10,227 nucleotides of DNA from Sulfurimonas sp. (GCA_027083475.1 JALWON010000426.1:1-10227), one strand, 5' to 3'; positions 1-7,220 are shown, counted from the first letter of the stretch. Program-made: numbers and translations. The notes: a model not told the origin generated them from the letters alone.

Positions 1-1
1 A

Positions 2-289
2 GAAAAACAGAGTGATAATAATCTTTATATTGCTATTGGACTGATTGGTGTTCTTCTTTTAGGTATTTTCTTATGGTACCAACATAAACGTAAGAGCTTA
101 GAAGTCAAAGCACAGTTAGAAGAACATAGACGCAATCATGAACTTGAACTTAAAGAAAAAGAACTTAAAGAACAAAGAATTCAAAAAATCTTAGAACTTG
201 CAGCAAGTGGAAAACTCGACCCTGAAGTACAACAAGAGGTGTTGCACTCCTTGACAAGGCCAGAGAGTAAGATTATAGAGTTACAGTAG
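2..289 (+). CDS. C-terminal fragment of a single-span membrane protein with charged coiled-coil tail
   Basis: An open frame enters from the left edge (first full codon at base 2) and ends at TAG 287-289, leaving 95 visible residues. Residues about 7-25 are strongly hydrophobic (IAIGLIGVLLLGIFLW is the core) and are followed at once by HKRK, so this is a membrane span with the following part in the cytoplasm by the positive-inside rule. Residues about 32-65 are Glu/Lys/Leu-rich with heptad-like spacing, including a tandem ELKEK/ELKEQ repeat, and should form a coiled coil. The end (KILELAASGKLDPEVQQEV) has the amphipathic helix, Gly turn, helix look of short SHOCT-like oligomerisation segments, but that resemblance is weak. 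I do not recognise the family, and the N-terminal part is outside the window. The last 9 bases overlap the end of the convergent pdxA gene. The reading frame looks real because it is open throughout and has a sensible protein pattern. Confidence 0.72.
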   Translation, partial: EKQSDNNLYIAIGLIGVLLLGIFLWYQHKRKSLEVKAQLEEHRRNHELELKEKELKEQRIQKILELAASGKLDPEVQQEVLHSLTRPESKIIELQ

Positions 290-1195
290 AGTTATGGCTG
301 ATTTTACAGCATTGAGATAACTTAATGTCTTTGCTTTACCTTGATAGGCAATATCAAACGCAGTACCATGATCTACTGATGTTCGGATGATGGGTAAGTT
401 GAGTGAAATGTTTACACTCTCATCGAAATAGAGGGCTTTGAGTGGTGCTAAGCCTTGGTCATGATACATTGCCACATAGTAATTGAAGTTTTTCCTAAAG
501 TGCGGAGTAAATGCAACATCAGGTACAACAGGACCTACAAACTGCTCAAATCCTATCTTTTTGTTGGCACTTTTAATGGCTTTTGTAATGATAAGTTCTT
601 CTTGTCCTAAAACACCATTGTCCCCAGCATGGGGGTTTAAACCTAAAACAGCAATCTTTTCTTTGTGTATATCTTGGTGTAAATCGAGAAAAAACTGTTT
701 GAGCTTTTTGTATTTAATGGAGTCTGAGACTTGAGATAGAGGGATATGTTCTGTAAAAAGAGCCACAAACATTTCAGGACATCCGAGCATCATAATTGCT
801 TCTTGTTGAAAGTGCTGACGAAGTAAATCAGTATGCCCTTTATACTCCAAGCCTGCCAACATCCATGCTTCTTTATGTATAGGCATAGTTACAACTGCAT
901 CGGCTTTTTTTGCTTCACAAAGTTTTATCGCTCCCATAAAAGAGTCATAGGCATATTGTCCTGCATTTTTACTGACAATGCCTGCGTTTATTGTAAAATC
1001 TGTGCCTACTGTGTGTATTTGAAAATCTTTTGGAATTGCAACTTGTAAAAGTGTTGCAGATGCTTTGAGCATTGCTTCACTTATGCAGTAAATTGGTTCG
1101 CAGATTTTACAAATTGTAGTATGGGATTTGAGAGCTATCTCTATACCGACACCGTTGAGGTCACCGACACTGATTGCTATGCGAGGTTTTTTCAT
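281..1195 (-). CDS. pdxA: 4-hydroxythreonine-4-phosphate dehydrogenase PdxA
   Basis: NAD-dependent, metal-dependent cytoplasmic enzyme of the DXP-dependent vitamin B6 pathway. It oxidises 4-phosphohydroxy-L-threonine to 3-amino-1-hydroxyacetone 1-phosphate, the substrate of PdxJ encoded just upstream. The 304 residues carry the family signatures: SVGDLNGVGIEI (9-20, matching GDPAGIGPEI in other PdxA), GHTD (120-123), TEHIPL (148-153), NPHAGDNG (187-194), MYHDQGLAPLK (243-253) and RTSVDHGTAFDIA (271-283). H150, H189 and H245 sit in the three motifs that hold the metal-binding histidines (H166, H211 and H266 of E. coli). The length is slightly below the E. coli enzyme (about 330) and close to epsilonproteobacterial forms. 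The start ATG at 1195 overlaps the pdxJ stop as ATGA and has no clear ribosome binding site, so translation is probably coupled to pdxJ. The gene ends the minus-strand block, and its last 9 bases overlap the convergent membrane-protein gene. Confidence 0.96.
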   Translation of the reverse strand: MKKPRIAISVGDLNGVGIEIALKSHTTICKICEPIYCISEAMLKASATLLQVAIPKDFQIHTVGTDFTINAGIVSKNAGQYAYDSFMGAIKLCEAKKADAVVTMPIHKEAWMLAGLEYKGHTDLLRQHFQQEAIMMLGCPEMFVALFTEHIPLSQVSDSIKYKKLKQFFLDLHQDIHKEKIAVLGLNPHAGDNGVLGQEELIITKAIKSANKKIGFEQFVGPVVPDVAFTPHFRKNFNYYVAMYHDQGLAPLKALYFDESVNISLNLPIIRTSVDHGTAFDIAYQGKAKTLSYLNAVKSAITLL

Positions 1196-1977
1196 CGTGA
1201 GGTTAATTTCTTCATCTCTTTTACAGCATCTTTAAGCCCTGTAAAAACACTTCGAGCAATGATACTCTGCCCGATGTTGAATTCTATAATCTCTTCAATT
1301 TTCATCATTTCATGCACATTATGGTAGTTGAGCCCATGTCCCGCTGCAACTTGGAGACCAAGTTTATTAGCATGTTGTGCGGCGTTTTTTATGTTTTCTA
1401 AGGACTCTTCAAGCAGAGTAGAAAGCTCGTACCTTGGAAGTTCTAACGCTTGTACGGAGTGTTTTGAAAAGGGAAGGGCAGAGTGGAGCATGTTAAAAAG
1501 ATTTGCAAAGCTTCCTGTATGGAGTTCTACCATTTCTGCACCAAGTTCTTTAGACTTTTCCATCGCTTCTATACTCGGATCAACAAAAAGAGAAACAGGA
1601 ATGAGTGCATCATGGAGTTGTTCTATAGCAAACGCAACATCTTCTTCGTAACTAAAAACATCTAATCCACCTTCTGTGGTTACCTCTTCACGTTGTTCAG
1701 GAACAAGGGTTGCACGTTGTGGTGCAAGGTCACTTACAATATTTAAAATATCACGGTTAATCGAACACTCAAGATTAACAGGAACTTTTGAGTGTTGTAA
1801 AATATTTTTTACATCCACATCTTGAATATGGCGCCTGTCTTCACGCAGATGAATTGTGATTTGATCTGCACCACTTTGACATGCAACAAAAAGTGCTTCT
1901 AAAATATCGGGGTCATTGACTTGTCTTGCTTCACGAAGTACAGCGACATGATCTATGTTTACACCAAGCTTCATCAT
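1192..1977 (-). CDS. pdxJ: Pyridoxine 5'-phosphate synthase PdxJ
   Basis: Condenses 1-deoxy-D-xylulose 5-phosphate with 3-amino-1-hydroxyacetone 1-phosphate (made by PdxA) to pyridoxine 5'-phosphate, as a cytoplasmic TIM-barrel octamer in the known family. Visible motifs in the 261 residues are GVNIDHVAVLREAR (5-18), HLREDRRHI (43-51), E70 in PVNLECS, PEQREEVTTEGGLDV (93-107), ELHTG (151-155), AAGHGLNYHN (211-220) and EFNIGQSIIARSVFTGL (232-248). H43, E70 and H214 correspond to the catalytic H45, E72 and H193 of E. coli. The protein is about 18 residues longer than the E. coli form, with the extra length before the AAGHGL motif. Two successive Met codons (1977 and 1974) are possible starts. 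The first overlaps the plsC stop as ATGA and has a purine-rich AGAGAG about 9 bases upstream. The stop overlaps the pdxA start by 4 bases, so plsC, pdxJ and pdxA form one translationally linked unit. Confidence 0.97.
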   Translation of the reverse strand: MMKLGVNIDHVAVLREARQVNDPDILEALFVACQSGADQITIHLREDRRHIQDVDVKNILQHSKVPVNLECSINRDILNIVSDLAPQRATLVPEQREEVTTEGGLDVFSYEEDVAFAIEQLHDALIPVSLFVDPSIEAMEKSKELGAEMVELHTGSFANLFNMLHSALPFSKHSVQALELPRYELSTLLEESLENIKNAAQHANKLGLQVAAGHGLNYHNVHEMMKIEEIIEFNIGQSIIARSVFTGLKDAVKEMKKLTSR

Positions 1978-2681
1978 GAGTTTTTCTCTCTAATTGTATT
2001 GACAAAGTGAGTATACTCTGCTTCTAAGTTCTCATGTGAAATAATAGAACCAACATGTACTTCCACAGTAGTAGTTTGTGTATAAGGAGCATTTTCAAAA
2101 ACTTTTTCCATTTTTCCATTGATAAAGACAGGAACAATTTTGAGTTGGTTTGCTTTGGCAATTTTTGCTGCACCACCTTGGAATTTTGTGATACCTTCAC
2201 CCCCGAAACGTTCTCCTTCAGGGAAAATATAGAGGTTCATGTTGTCCACTTTTGCAAATGTTTTTTTGATGGTTTTAAAAAAACTCACAAGTCCTCTTTT
2301 TGTTTCCAAATCAACGCTAATACAGCCACTGTATTGAAAAAACTTTCCGTATATTGGAGAATCAAACAGCTCTTGCTTGGCTATCCATGTACCGTTTTTT
2401 TCATATTTTGAAAAAACATGTTCCATAACAATAATATCAAGTAAGGAACGATGATTGATTGCATAGAGTATTCTGTCCTCTTTGGGTAGAGTACCTTTTA
2501 TATCTACTGCAATATTCAAAAAGTCTAAAACTTTGTTAGAATAAGATTGTCTGTCTTTGGAGAGTTGTTCATAGGCAGGTTTGAGTGTAATAAATGGATG
2601 AAAAAAAGTTTTTTTAAAAATAGTTATATATTTAAATCCAAGTTCAATCATGAACATAAATTTACCGATATTTTTGAGCAT
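1974..2681 (-). CDS. plsC: PlsC-type 1-acyl-sn-glycerol-3-phosphate acyltransferase
   Basis: Glycerophospholipid acyltransferase of the LPLAT/PlsC family, expected to acylate lysophosphatidate to phosphatidate at the inner face of the cytoplasmic membrane. The 235-residue protein has block I NHRSLLD (76-82), which is the catalytic HX4D with H77 and D82. It also has the substrate-binding block III FPEGERFG (153-160) followed by KFQGGAAKIA (166-175), and block IV-like VPVFINGK (183-190). FPEGERF differs from the usual FPEGTRS in the residue before Arg and the one after. The N-terminal 30 residues are hydrophobic and aromatic and could anchor the protein, but they do not form a clean signal peptide. 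The start ATG at 2681 is well supported by AAGGTGA 5-11 bases upstream. A -10 box lies just before it. The gene shares ATGA overlap with pdxJ although the pathways are unrelated. The exact acyl acceptor cannot be read from the sequence. Confidence 0.88.
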   Translation of the reverse strand: MLKNIGKFMFMIELGFKYITIFKKTFFHPFITLKPAYEQLSKDRQSYSNKVLDFLNIAVDIKGTLPKEDRILYAINHRSLLDIIVMEHVFSKYEKNGTWIAKQELFDSPIYGKFFQYSGCISVDLETKRGLVSFFKTIKKTFAKVDNMNLYIFPEGERFGGEGITKFQGGAAKIAKANQLKIVPVFINGKMEKVFENAPYTQTTTVEVHVGSIISHENLEAEYTHFVNTIREKNS

Positions 2682-2706
2682 AAATCACCTTTGTAGTTAA
2701 AAGGCA

Positions 2707-2712
2707 ATTATA
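2707..2712 (-). promoter_or_regulatory. Putative -10 box for plsC-pdxJ-pdxA
   Basis: Read on the minus strand, a perfect TATAAT lies in the 42-base gap between the ppk2 stop and the plsC start. It would start transcription near 2700, giving a leader of about 20 bases that just contains the AAGGTGA ribosome binding site. No -35 match to TTGACA is seen at the usual distance. That is normal for Campylobacterota sigma-70 promoters, which rely on AT-rich upstream DNA, and the upstream stretch here is indeed AT-rich. It is probably an internal promoter of a longer operon. Confidence 0.45.
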
Positions 2713-2723
2713 ACGAAAATAGA

Positions 2724-3557
2724 TTAACTATTTTTCTTGAGAGACATTTCTGTTTCCATTATTTTTATTTCATCATGGGCAAGAATGCGTATTTTTTTGT
2801 CAATTTGAAGTTTTGTATCTTCAATTTTATTTGGGTAATGGCACTCATTTAAAATATGTTTAATACAGTTAATACGAGCTTTTTTCTTGTCATCTGAACG
2901 AATAATTGTCCAAGGTGCATGGTCTGTATGCGAGGCCAAAAGCATAGAGTATTTGGCGATGGTATATTTATCCCAAAGTCCTTGGGATTTTTCATCAACA
3001 GGAGAGAGTTTATACTGTTTGAGTGGGTCTGTTCTGCGTTTTTCAAAACGGCGTTTTTGTTCCTCTTTGGAGACAGAAAAATAAAATTTAAAGATTTTAA
3101 TGTTTGAATTGACAAGCATTTTTTCAAACTCTGGCACTTCATGTAAAAATTCTTTATGTTCTTCTTGTGAACAAAAGTCCATGACAGGTTCTACTCCCGC
3201 ACGGTTATACCAACTTCTATCAAAAAGTACTATTTCACCTGCTGAGGGAAGATGTTGGGTGTACCTTTGAAAATACCACTGTGATTTTTCTGTATCACTT
3301 GGTTTATCAAGCGCAACCACTCTCGCCCCTCGAGGGTTGAGATGTTCAGTAATGCGTTTAATGGTTCCGCCTTTGCCAGCAGCATCACGACCTTCAAAAA
3401 TCATTAACACTTTTTGTCCTGTTGCTTTGATGTGATTTTGCATTTTTAGTAGTTCTATTTGGAGGGTTTTGAGCTCCTCTTCATAGGCTAAAACCTCTTT
3501 TTTTACCCATATAGATACTCTGTTTTTTCTTCTTTCTTTATGCATACTCTTTTCCAT
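2724..3557 (-). CDS. ppk2: Polyphosphate kinase 2 (PPK2 class I)
   Basis: Transfers phosphate between polyphosphate and nucleotides in the cytoplasm. Class I enzymes act mainly between nucleoside diphosphates and triphosphates. The 277 residues contain the Walker A loop GRDAAGKGG (56-64, K62), the following TIKRITEHLNPRGARVVAL (65-83), the QWYFQRYTQHLP segment (93-104), Walker B LFDRSWYNRAGVE (111-123, D113) and the lid region FEKRRTDPLKQYKLSP (171-186). The GRDAAGKGG...NPRGARVVAL...FDRSWYNRAGVE pattern is that of one-domain class I enzymes rather than the AMP-using class III type. The 35-residue tail after 242 is poorly conserved. The gene follows yyaL by only 2 bases. The ATG at 3557 lacks a ribosome binding site, whereas the in-frame ATG at 3545 has GGAA six bases ahead of it, so the true protein may be 273 residues long. 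No ppk1 lies nearby. Confidence 0.95.
   Translation of the reverse strand: MEKSMHKERRKNRVSIWVKKEVLAYEEELKTLQIELLKMQNHIKATGQKVLMIFEGRDAAGKGGTIKRITEHLNPRGARVVALDKPSDTEKSQWYFQRYTQHLPSAGEIVLFDRSWYNRAGVEPVMDFCSQEEHKEFLHEVPEFEKMLVNSNIKIFKFYFSVSKEEQKRRFEKRRTDPLKQYKLSPVDEKSQGLWDKYTIAKYSMLLASHTDHAPWTIIRSDDKKKARINCIKHILNECHYPNKIEDTKLQIDKKIRILAHDEIKIMETEMSLKKNS
3547..3555 (-). promoter_or_regulatory. Ribosome binding site favouring a later ppk2 start
   Basis: On the minus strand this reads GGAAAAGAG and ends one base before the second in-frame ATG of ppk2 (3545-3543). Its GGAA is six bases from that ATG. The first ATG at 3557 is preceded by CTAATTAAAC, which has no Shine-Dalgarno match. This suggests that translation starts at residue 5 of the longer form, but coupling to the yyaL stop 2 bases upstream could still serve the first ATG. 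Confidence 0.35.
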
Positions 3558-3559
3558 GT

Positions 3560-5500
3560 TTAATTAGCAAAAGAGTTCAAAATGAGTTGATTTATCTCAT
3601 TGACTTGTGCGGTGTTTGCAAAGCAACTTTTATCACCACAAATGAGATAGCCTTCATCTTCTACTGCTTTGTAAAGTGTAAAAGGGTATTTAACTTTTGC
3701 TAACTCAAAAGAAAAGTTTCTCATTTTGTCCATACTCGCTTTAATCACTCTATCTCCTTTTAAATAGCGAAACACTTGTGTAAGCATATATGGAGAATAA
3801 ATTGGTTTACGTCCAAGTTCATAGGAGTTGTACTCTAATGTTTTAAATGCAAAATGTGTATATTTTTCATCCTCAAGCAGGGTGCCGAGTGTTAAGAGTG
3901 CATCAATGATAATGCTCACTGAAGCGGTGTATGTGTTATCTGAAATTTCTGCCTTTGTTGCAAACTCTCCAACACTAAAATTCCAAACTCCCTTACTATA
4001 AAACAGTTCAAGTGCCTTATTTACAAATCTTTGTGCATGAATAAGATACATTTCATCTTGTGTGTATTTATAAGCACTTAAAAGTGCTTGTGAAATAAAA
4101 GCATAATCTTCTAAAAATGCTTCGACTTTTGGTGCTTTATGAATCAATGTTGTATGGTAGAGTACACCGTCAATAAACATAGTCTCTAAAAGGGCATCAA
4201 GACTTTTTATGGCTTTTTCTTTGTAATTATTGTCGATGGCACCGAGTTTAAAAAGGGCATGAATCATCATGCTAGACCAAGAAGTTTGAATTTTCCTATC
4301 TATAAAAGGGTACTCACGAGTATTTCGCAATTTTTGTAAAAGTATTTTCACATCTGCAAACCATTCAGGAATGACACCATCTTCAAAGTGAATAATGTTT
4401 TTGCCTTCAAAATTTCCACTCTTTGTAACACTCATCGTCTCACACATTGCTTCAATATTTTGATAGTTGTTGTCTTGAAGTACCTTGTAAACTTCGGCAT
4501 ATGTATAGACAAAGTAGGTTCCCTCGGCACCTTGGCTATCGGCATCACTTGCACTATAAAAAAGATTATCTTCACTCATATAGTTGTACCAAAAGTCAGC
4601 AATCTCTTTAGCAATTTGAAGATGTTTTTCATCTGCATAACTGAGATAACTTGAGGTATAAACATCACAGAGTAGGGCATTATCGTACAACATTTTTTCA
4701 AAATGAGGTACTAACCATTTCTCATCAGTAGAGTAGCGACAAAAACCTCCATCTACCAAATCATACATTCCACCTTTTTTCATGTGATTGAGTGTATCTG
4801 TGAACATCGCTTTTGCTGCTGCATCACTGTATAATTTATCTATTGTTAAAAGAGTATTGAGTGTAGATGCATGCGGAAACTTTGGTGCAAGAGAAAAACC
4901 ACCGCTAGCAGTTTGATAATTATTTTTTGCTTGAAGCATAAAGTTTTTTGAAAACTCCTCTTTTAAAACTGTTGCTTCTTTAGGATGTTCGACTTTTTTT
5001 ATGAAACTCTCTATCTCATCGGCATTCTCAAAAAGTTGTTTATCTGCTTGTGCAATTTTAGTAGCAATAAGCGTTGTGAGTTCTTTAAAACCCATTGCGT
5101 TTGGATTTATTTCGCTTGCAACAGGAGGAATATATGTACCTGCAAAAAATGGTTTGTTCTGTGGTGTCGCAAAAATAGAAGTCGGCCAGCCACCTGCACG
5201 ACGATTGAGGAGCATATGTACCTCTTGGTAGTGTTTATCAATATCGGGGCGTTCTTCACGATCTACTTTAATACAAATAAAATCTTTGTTAAGGATTGCT
5301 GCACACTCTGCATCTTCAAAGACGGTCTCTTCCATCACATGACACCAATGACAGGAGCTATATCCGATACTAATAAAAATAGCTTTATTCTCTGCTTGTG
5401 CTTTTTCAAATGCCTCATCGCACCAAGGCCACCAATCGACTGGATTGTCTTTATGTTGTTGTAAATAAGGGCTGTCTTCTTTTTCTAATCGGTTTGCCAT
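3560..5500 (-). CDS. yyaL: YyaL/SPATA20-family thioredoxin-domain protein (DUF255)
   Basis: A 646-residue protein with an N-terminal thioredoxin-like domain and a C-terminal (alpha/alpha)6-barrel-like region, the architecture of bacterial YyaL and animal SPATA20. The opening NRLEKEDSPYLQQHKDNPVDWWPW (3-26) is a family hallmark. The redox-like CHWCHVME motif is at 50-57, VDREERPD at 79-86, GGWP with the presumed cis-Pro at 103-106 and GTYIP at 121-125. Barrel motifs include GGFSLAPKFPH (200-210), GGMYDLVDGGFCRYSTDE (243-260), WLVPHFEKMLYDNALL (262-277), SDADSQGAEG (318-327) and FLEDYAF (462-468). No signal peptide is seen, so it should be cytoplasmic. The biochemical function of the family is not established. 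The usual tail with a Cys-x(n)-Cys pattern is present (C621, C626). Start ATG 5500 has GGAGAA six bases upstream. The gene sits 16 bases after the acyl-CoA ligase and 2 before ppk2. Confidence 0.92.
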   Translation of the reverse strand: MANRLEKEDSPYLQQHKDNPVDWWPWCDEAFEKAQAENKAIFISIGYSSCHWCHVMEETVFEDAECAAILNKDFICIKVDREERPDIDKHYQEVHMLLNRRAGGWPTSIFATPQNKPFFAGTYIPPVASEINPNAMGFKELTTLIATKIAQADKQLFENADEIESFIKKVEHPKEATVLKEEFSKNFMLQAKNNYQTASGGFSLAPKFPHASTLNTLLTIDKLYSDAAAKAMFTDTLNHMKKGGMYDLVDGGFCRYSTDEKWLVPHFEKMLYDNALLCDVYTSSYLSYADEKHLQIAKEIADFWYNYMSEDNLFYSASDADSQGAEGTYFVYTYAEVYKVLQDNNYQNIEAMCETMSVTKSGNFEGKNIIHFEDGVIPEWFADVKILLQKLRNTREYPFIDRKIQTSWSSMMIHALFKLGAIDNNYKEKAIKSLDALLETMFIDGVLYHTTLIHKAPKVEAFLEDYAFISQALLSAYKYTQDEMYLIHAQRFVNKALELFYSKGVWNFSVGEFATKAEISDNTYTASVSIIIDALLTLGTLLEDEKYTHFAFKTLEYNSYELGRKPIYSPYMLTQVFRYLKGDRVIKASMDKMRNFSFELAKVKYPFTLYKAVEDEGYLICGDKSCFANTAQVNEINQLILNSFAN

Positions 5501-5516
5501 TGTTTGTTCTCCGTTT

Positions 5517-7166
5517 TTACGTTGTGTATAAATAACGTTTGATTTTTTTAGTCGGTGTTTTTACAAAAGGTTCTATCTGCTCTACAAATTTTACCATTCT
5601 TGAGTAAGCAGCAACTTTTGCATTGACTTCGAGACGCATGCTCTCTAAAAGGGCTTCAACCTCTTTTTTTACTTCAGCAGCACTCTTTTTATCTGCTTGA
5701 AACATTTTATCGATAAGTTCATAATCAAGATGCACTTTTGCGATAAGTTTATCATCTTCTCTTTGTAAAACAAGTGAGTCTAGCACAGCTTCATGTTGGT
5801 TGATGGTGGCTTCTATTTGTTCTGGAAAAATATTTTCTCCACCACTTCCAATAAGGACATTTTTACTTCTTCCATTGATAAACAAAAATCCATCTTTATC
5901 AATATAGCCTAAATCTCCAGTATGAAACCAACCATCTTTGATAACCTCTTGCGTTTGTGCTTCATCTTTATAGTAGCCGATCATGAGACTTGGTGATTTT
6001 GCTAAAATTTCTCCATCTTCTGCTATTTTCAACTCGACTCCAGCCATCGCTGTTCCTGTGGATGTAAGTTTAATAGTATCACCCAAAACAGAACCAGCAA
6101 GCAATGGAGCTGTCTCTGTGAGACCATATCCAATGATGTAGGGAAAATGTGCCTCTTTTAAAAACTGCTCGACATAAGGAGAAATTCCCGCACCCCCAAT
6201 TCCAAAAAAACGCAGTCTCCCACCAAAGGTTTCTAAAAGTTTTTTCCCTGCAATTTTGTTGAAAATTTTTCTAAAAAAAGCGAATGAGTATAAAAATCGC
6301 ATAATAAAAGAAGCACTGAATTTTGGAAGAATTTTATTCTTATAAATCTTCTCTATAATGAGTGGAACAGAAATCATCATTGTAGGACGAACTTGTGTAA
6401 AGGCTTTTAAAAGTACACTTGGTGTAGGGGCTTTGTCTATATAATGGACACTTGAACCATGTAAAATAGGAATGAGTAAACCAACCGTACACTCTAAAGT
6501 ATGGGCAAGTGGCAAGATAGATAAAAAGACATCCTCTTGCGTAATGTGTATCTTTTCAAAAGCACACATTGCATTGGTGACAAGGTTTTTATGAGAAAGC
6601 ATTACACCTTTGGAGTGTCCTGTTGTACCTGAAGTATAAATAAGCGCTGCCAAATCATCTTCTTTCACACTACTTGCATTTATATCACTAATTTTTTGTA
6701 CAATCTTTGCTGTGTAATTATTGCTAGATAGGGAGTCGATAAGGGAGAGTGTATCAAGATTAATCACAAAATTGAGTTTGGAGTCTGTCAATTCTTCAAT
6801 AGTGCTTAAATGTTTGTTCGAGACAAAAACAGCTTTTGCTTCAGAGTGCCTGATGATATGATGCACATCTGCAATATGAAAATCAGGAAGCACTGGCACA
6901 ATCACAGCACCAAAATAGGTTACGGCAAAATAGGCAACACCCCAATTAGGCATATTTTCACTGAGGAGTACAACTTTGTCTCCTTTTTTAATGCCATTCT
7001 CTTTTAAAAGGCTCATCATAGTGTGTACATTATGATTGAAATCTTCATAGCTCATAGGAGGCTGTGCAACTTTTGTCAAGACATCGTTTTGACTATAGAG
7101 TGTGACTGCTCTATCTAAAAGGGCAGGGAGGGTGAAATTTTTGATGTTTTCATAAGGATATATCAT
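5517..7166 (-). CDS. AMP-forming long-chain acyl-CoA synthetase
   Basis: Member of the ANL adenylating superfamily (FadD/long-chain acyl-CoA synthetase type), expected to activate a fatty acid to acyl-AMP and then acyl-CoA. Counting from Met at 7166 (549 residues), the motifs are: A3 YTSGTTGHSKG (177-187); A5 YGLTETAP (347-354); A7 GWFHTGDLG (412-420); A8 GRSKNVLIGSGGENIFPEQIE (432-452); and A10 PTKKIKR near the C-terminus, with the likely catalytic lysine at about 541. An upstream in-frame ATG at 7202 would add 12 residues, but it has no ribosome binding site and lies at the putative transcription start. The ATG at 7166 begins the MIYPYENIKNFTLPALLDRA-like N-terminus, has a weak GAGA five bases upstream, and is preferred. 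No membrane span or signal peptide is seen. It is first gene of the minus-strand block. The substrate chain length cannot be read from sequence. An acyl-ACP synthetase role is possible, since an acyltransferase is encoded downstream. Confidence 0.9.
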   Translation of the reverse strand: MIYPYENIKNFTLPALLDRAVTLYSQNDVLTKVAQPPMSYEDFNHNVHTMMSLLKENGIKKGDKVVLLSENMPNWGVAYFAVTYFGAVIVPVLPDFHIADVHHIIRHSEAKAVFVSNKHLSTIEELTDSKLNFVINLDTLSLIDSLSSNNYTAKIVQKISDINASSVKEDDLAALIYTSGTTGHSKGVMLSHKNLVTNAMCAFEKIHITQEDVFLSILPLAHTLECTVGLLIPILHGSSVHYIDKAPTPSVLLKAFTQVRPTMMISVPLIIEKIYKNKILPKFSASFIMRFLYSFAFFRKIFNKIAGKKLLETFGGRLRFFGIGGAGISPYVEQFLKEAHFPYIIGYGLTETAPLLAGSVLGDTIKLTSTGTAMAGVELKIAEDGEILAKSPSLMIGYYKDEAQTQEVIKDGWFHTGDLGYIDKDGFLFINGRSKNVLIGSGGENIFPEQIEATINQHEAVLDSLVLQREDDKLIAKVHLDYELIDKMFQADKKSAAEVKKEVEALLESMRLEVNAKVAAYSRMVKFVEQIEPFVKTPTKKIKRYLYTT

Positions 7167-7210
7167 AACTGTCTCGTATTTAAAATATATGAATTTAATC
7201 ATAAAGTAGC

Positions 7211-7216
7211 TATAAT
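7211..7216 (+). promoter_or_regulatory. Putative -10 box for the REC-GGDEF/YgiQ unit
   Basis: TATAAT on the plus strand, 33 bases before the ATG at 7250. It predicts a start near 7223 and a leader of about 27 bases that holds AGGGAA (7239-7244), a good ribosome binding site five bases from the start codon. There is no TTGACA-like -35, but the upstream DNA is AT-rich, as in Campylobacterota sigma-70 promoters. Confidence 0.45.
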
Positions 7217-7220
7217 CATA
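7215..7220 (-). promoter_or_regulatory. Putative -10 box for the acyl-CoA synthetase operon
   Basis: On the minus strand this reads TATGAT and overlaps by two bases the plus-strand TATAAT at 7211-7216. It would start transcription near 7208, giving a leader of about 42 bases to the preferred ATG at 7166. No -35 is recognisable. It is a single five-of-six match in AT-rich DNA, so it is only a candidate. Confidence 0.27.

Noticed and set aside
249..259. CCTTGACAAGG inverted repeat near the pdxA 3' end as a terminator
   Set aside because: The stem is at most 4 bp with a 3-base loop and there is no T-run on either side, so it cannot act as an intrinsic terminator.
1328..1651. 107-codon plus-strand open frame opposite pdxJ
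   Set aside because: It lies entirely antisense to conserved pdxJ motifs, with no start signal and a composition unlike a real protein.
2849..3142. 97-codon minus-strand frame inside ppk2
   Set aside because: It overlaps ppk2 in another frame on the same strand, covering the conserved lid region, and shows no ribosome binding site or family pattern.
4985..5464. 159-codon plus-strand open frame opposite yyaL
   Set aside because: It is antisense to the most conserved part of yyaL (the thioredoxin domain), has no ribosome binding site, and its Cys/Phe-rich translation is typical of a shadow frame.
4187..7125. TCTAAAAGGGC occurring several times (about 4187, 5645 and 7113) as a possible dispersed repeat or binding site
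   Set aside because: Each copy encodes Ala-Leu-Leu-Glu/Asp on the minus strand in a helix of a real gene. Shared codon preference explains it.
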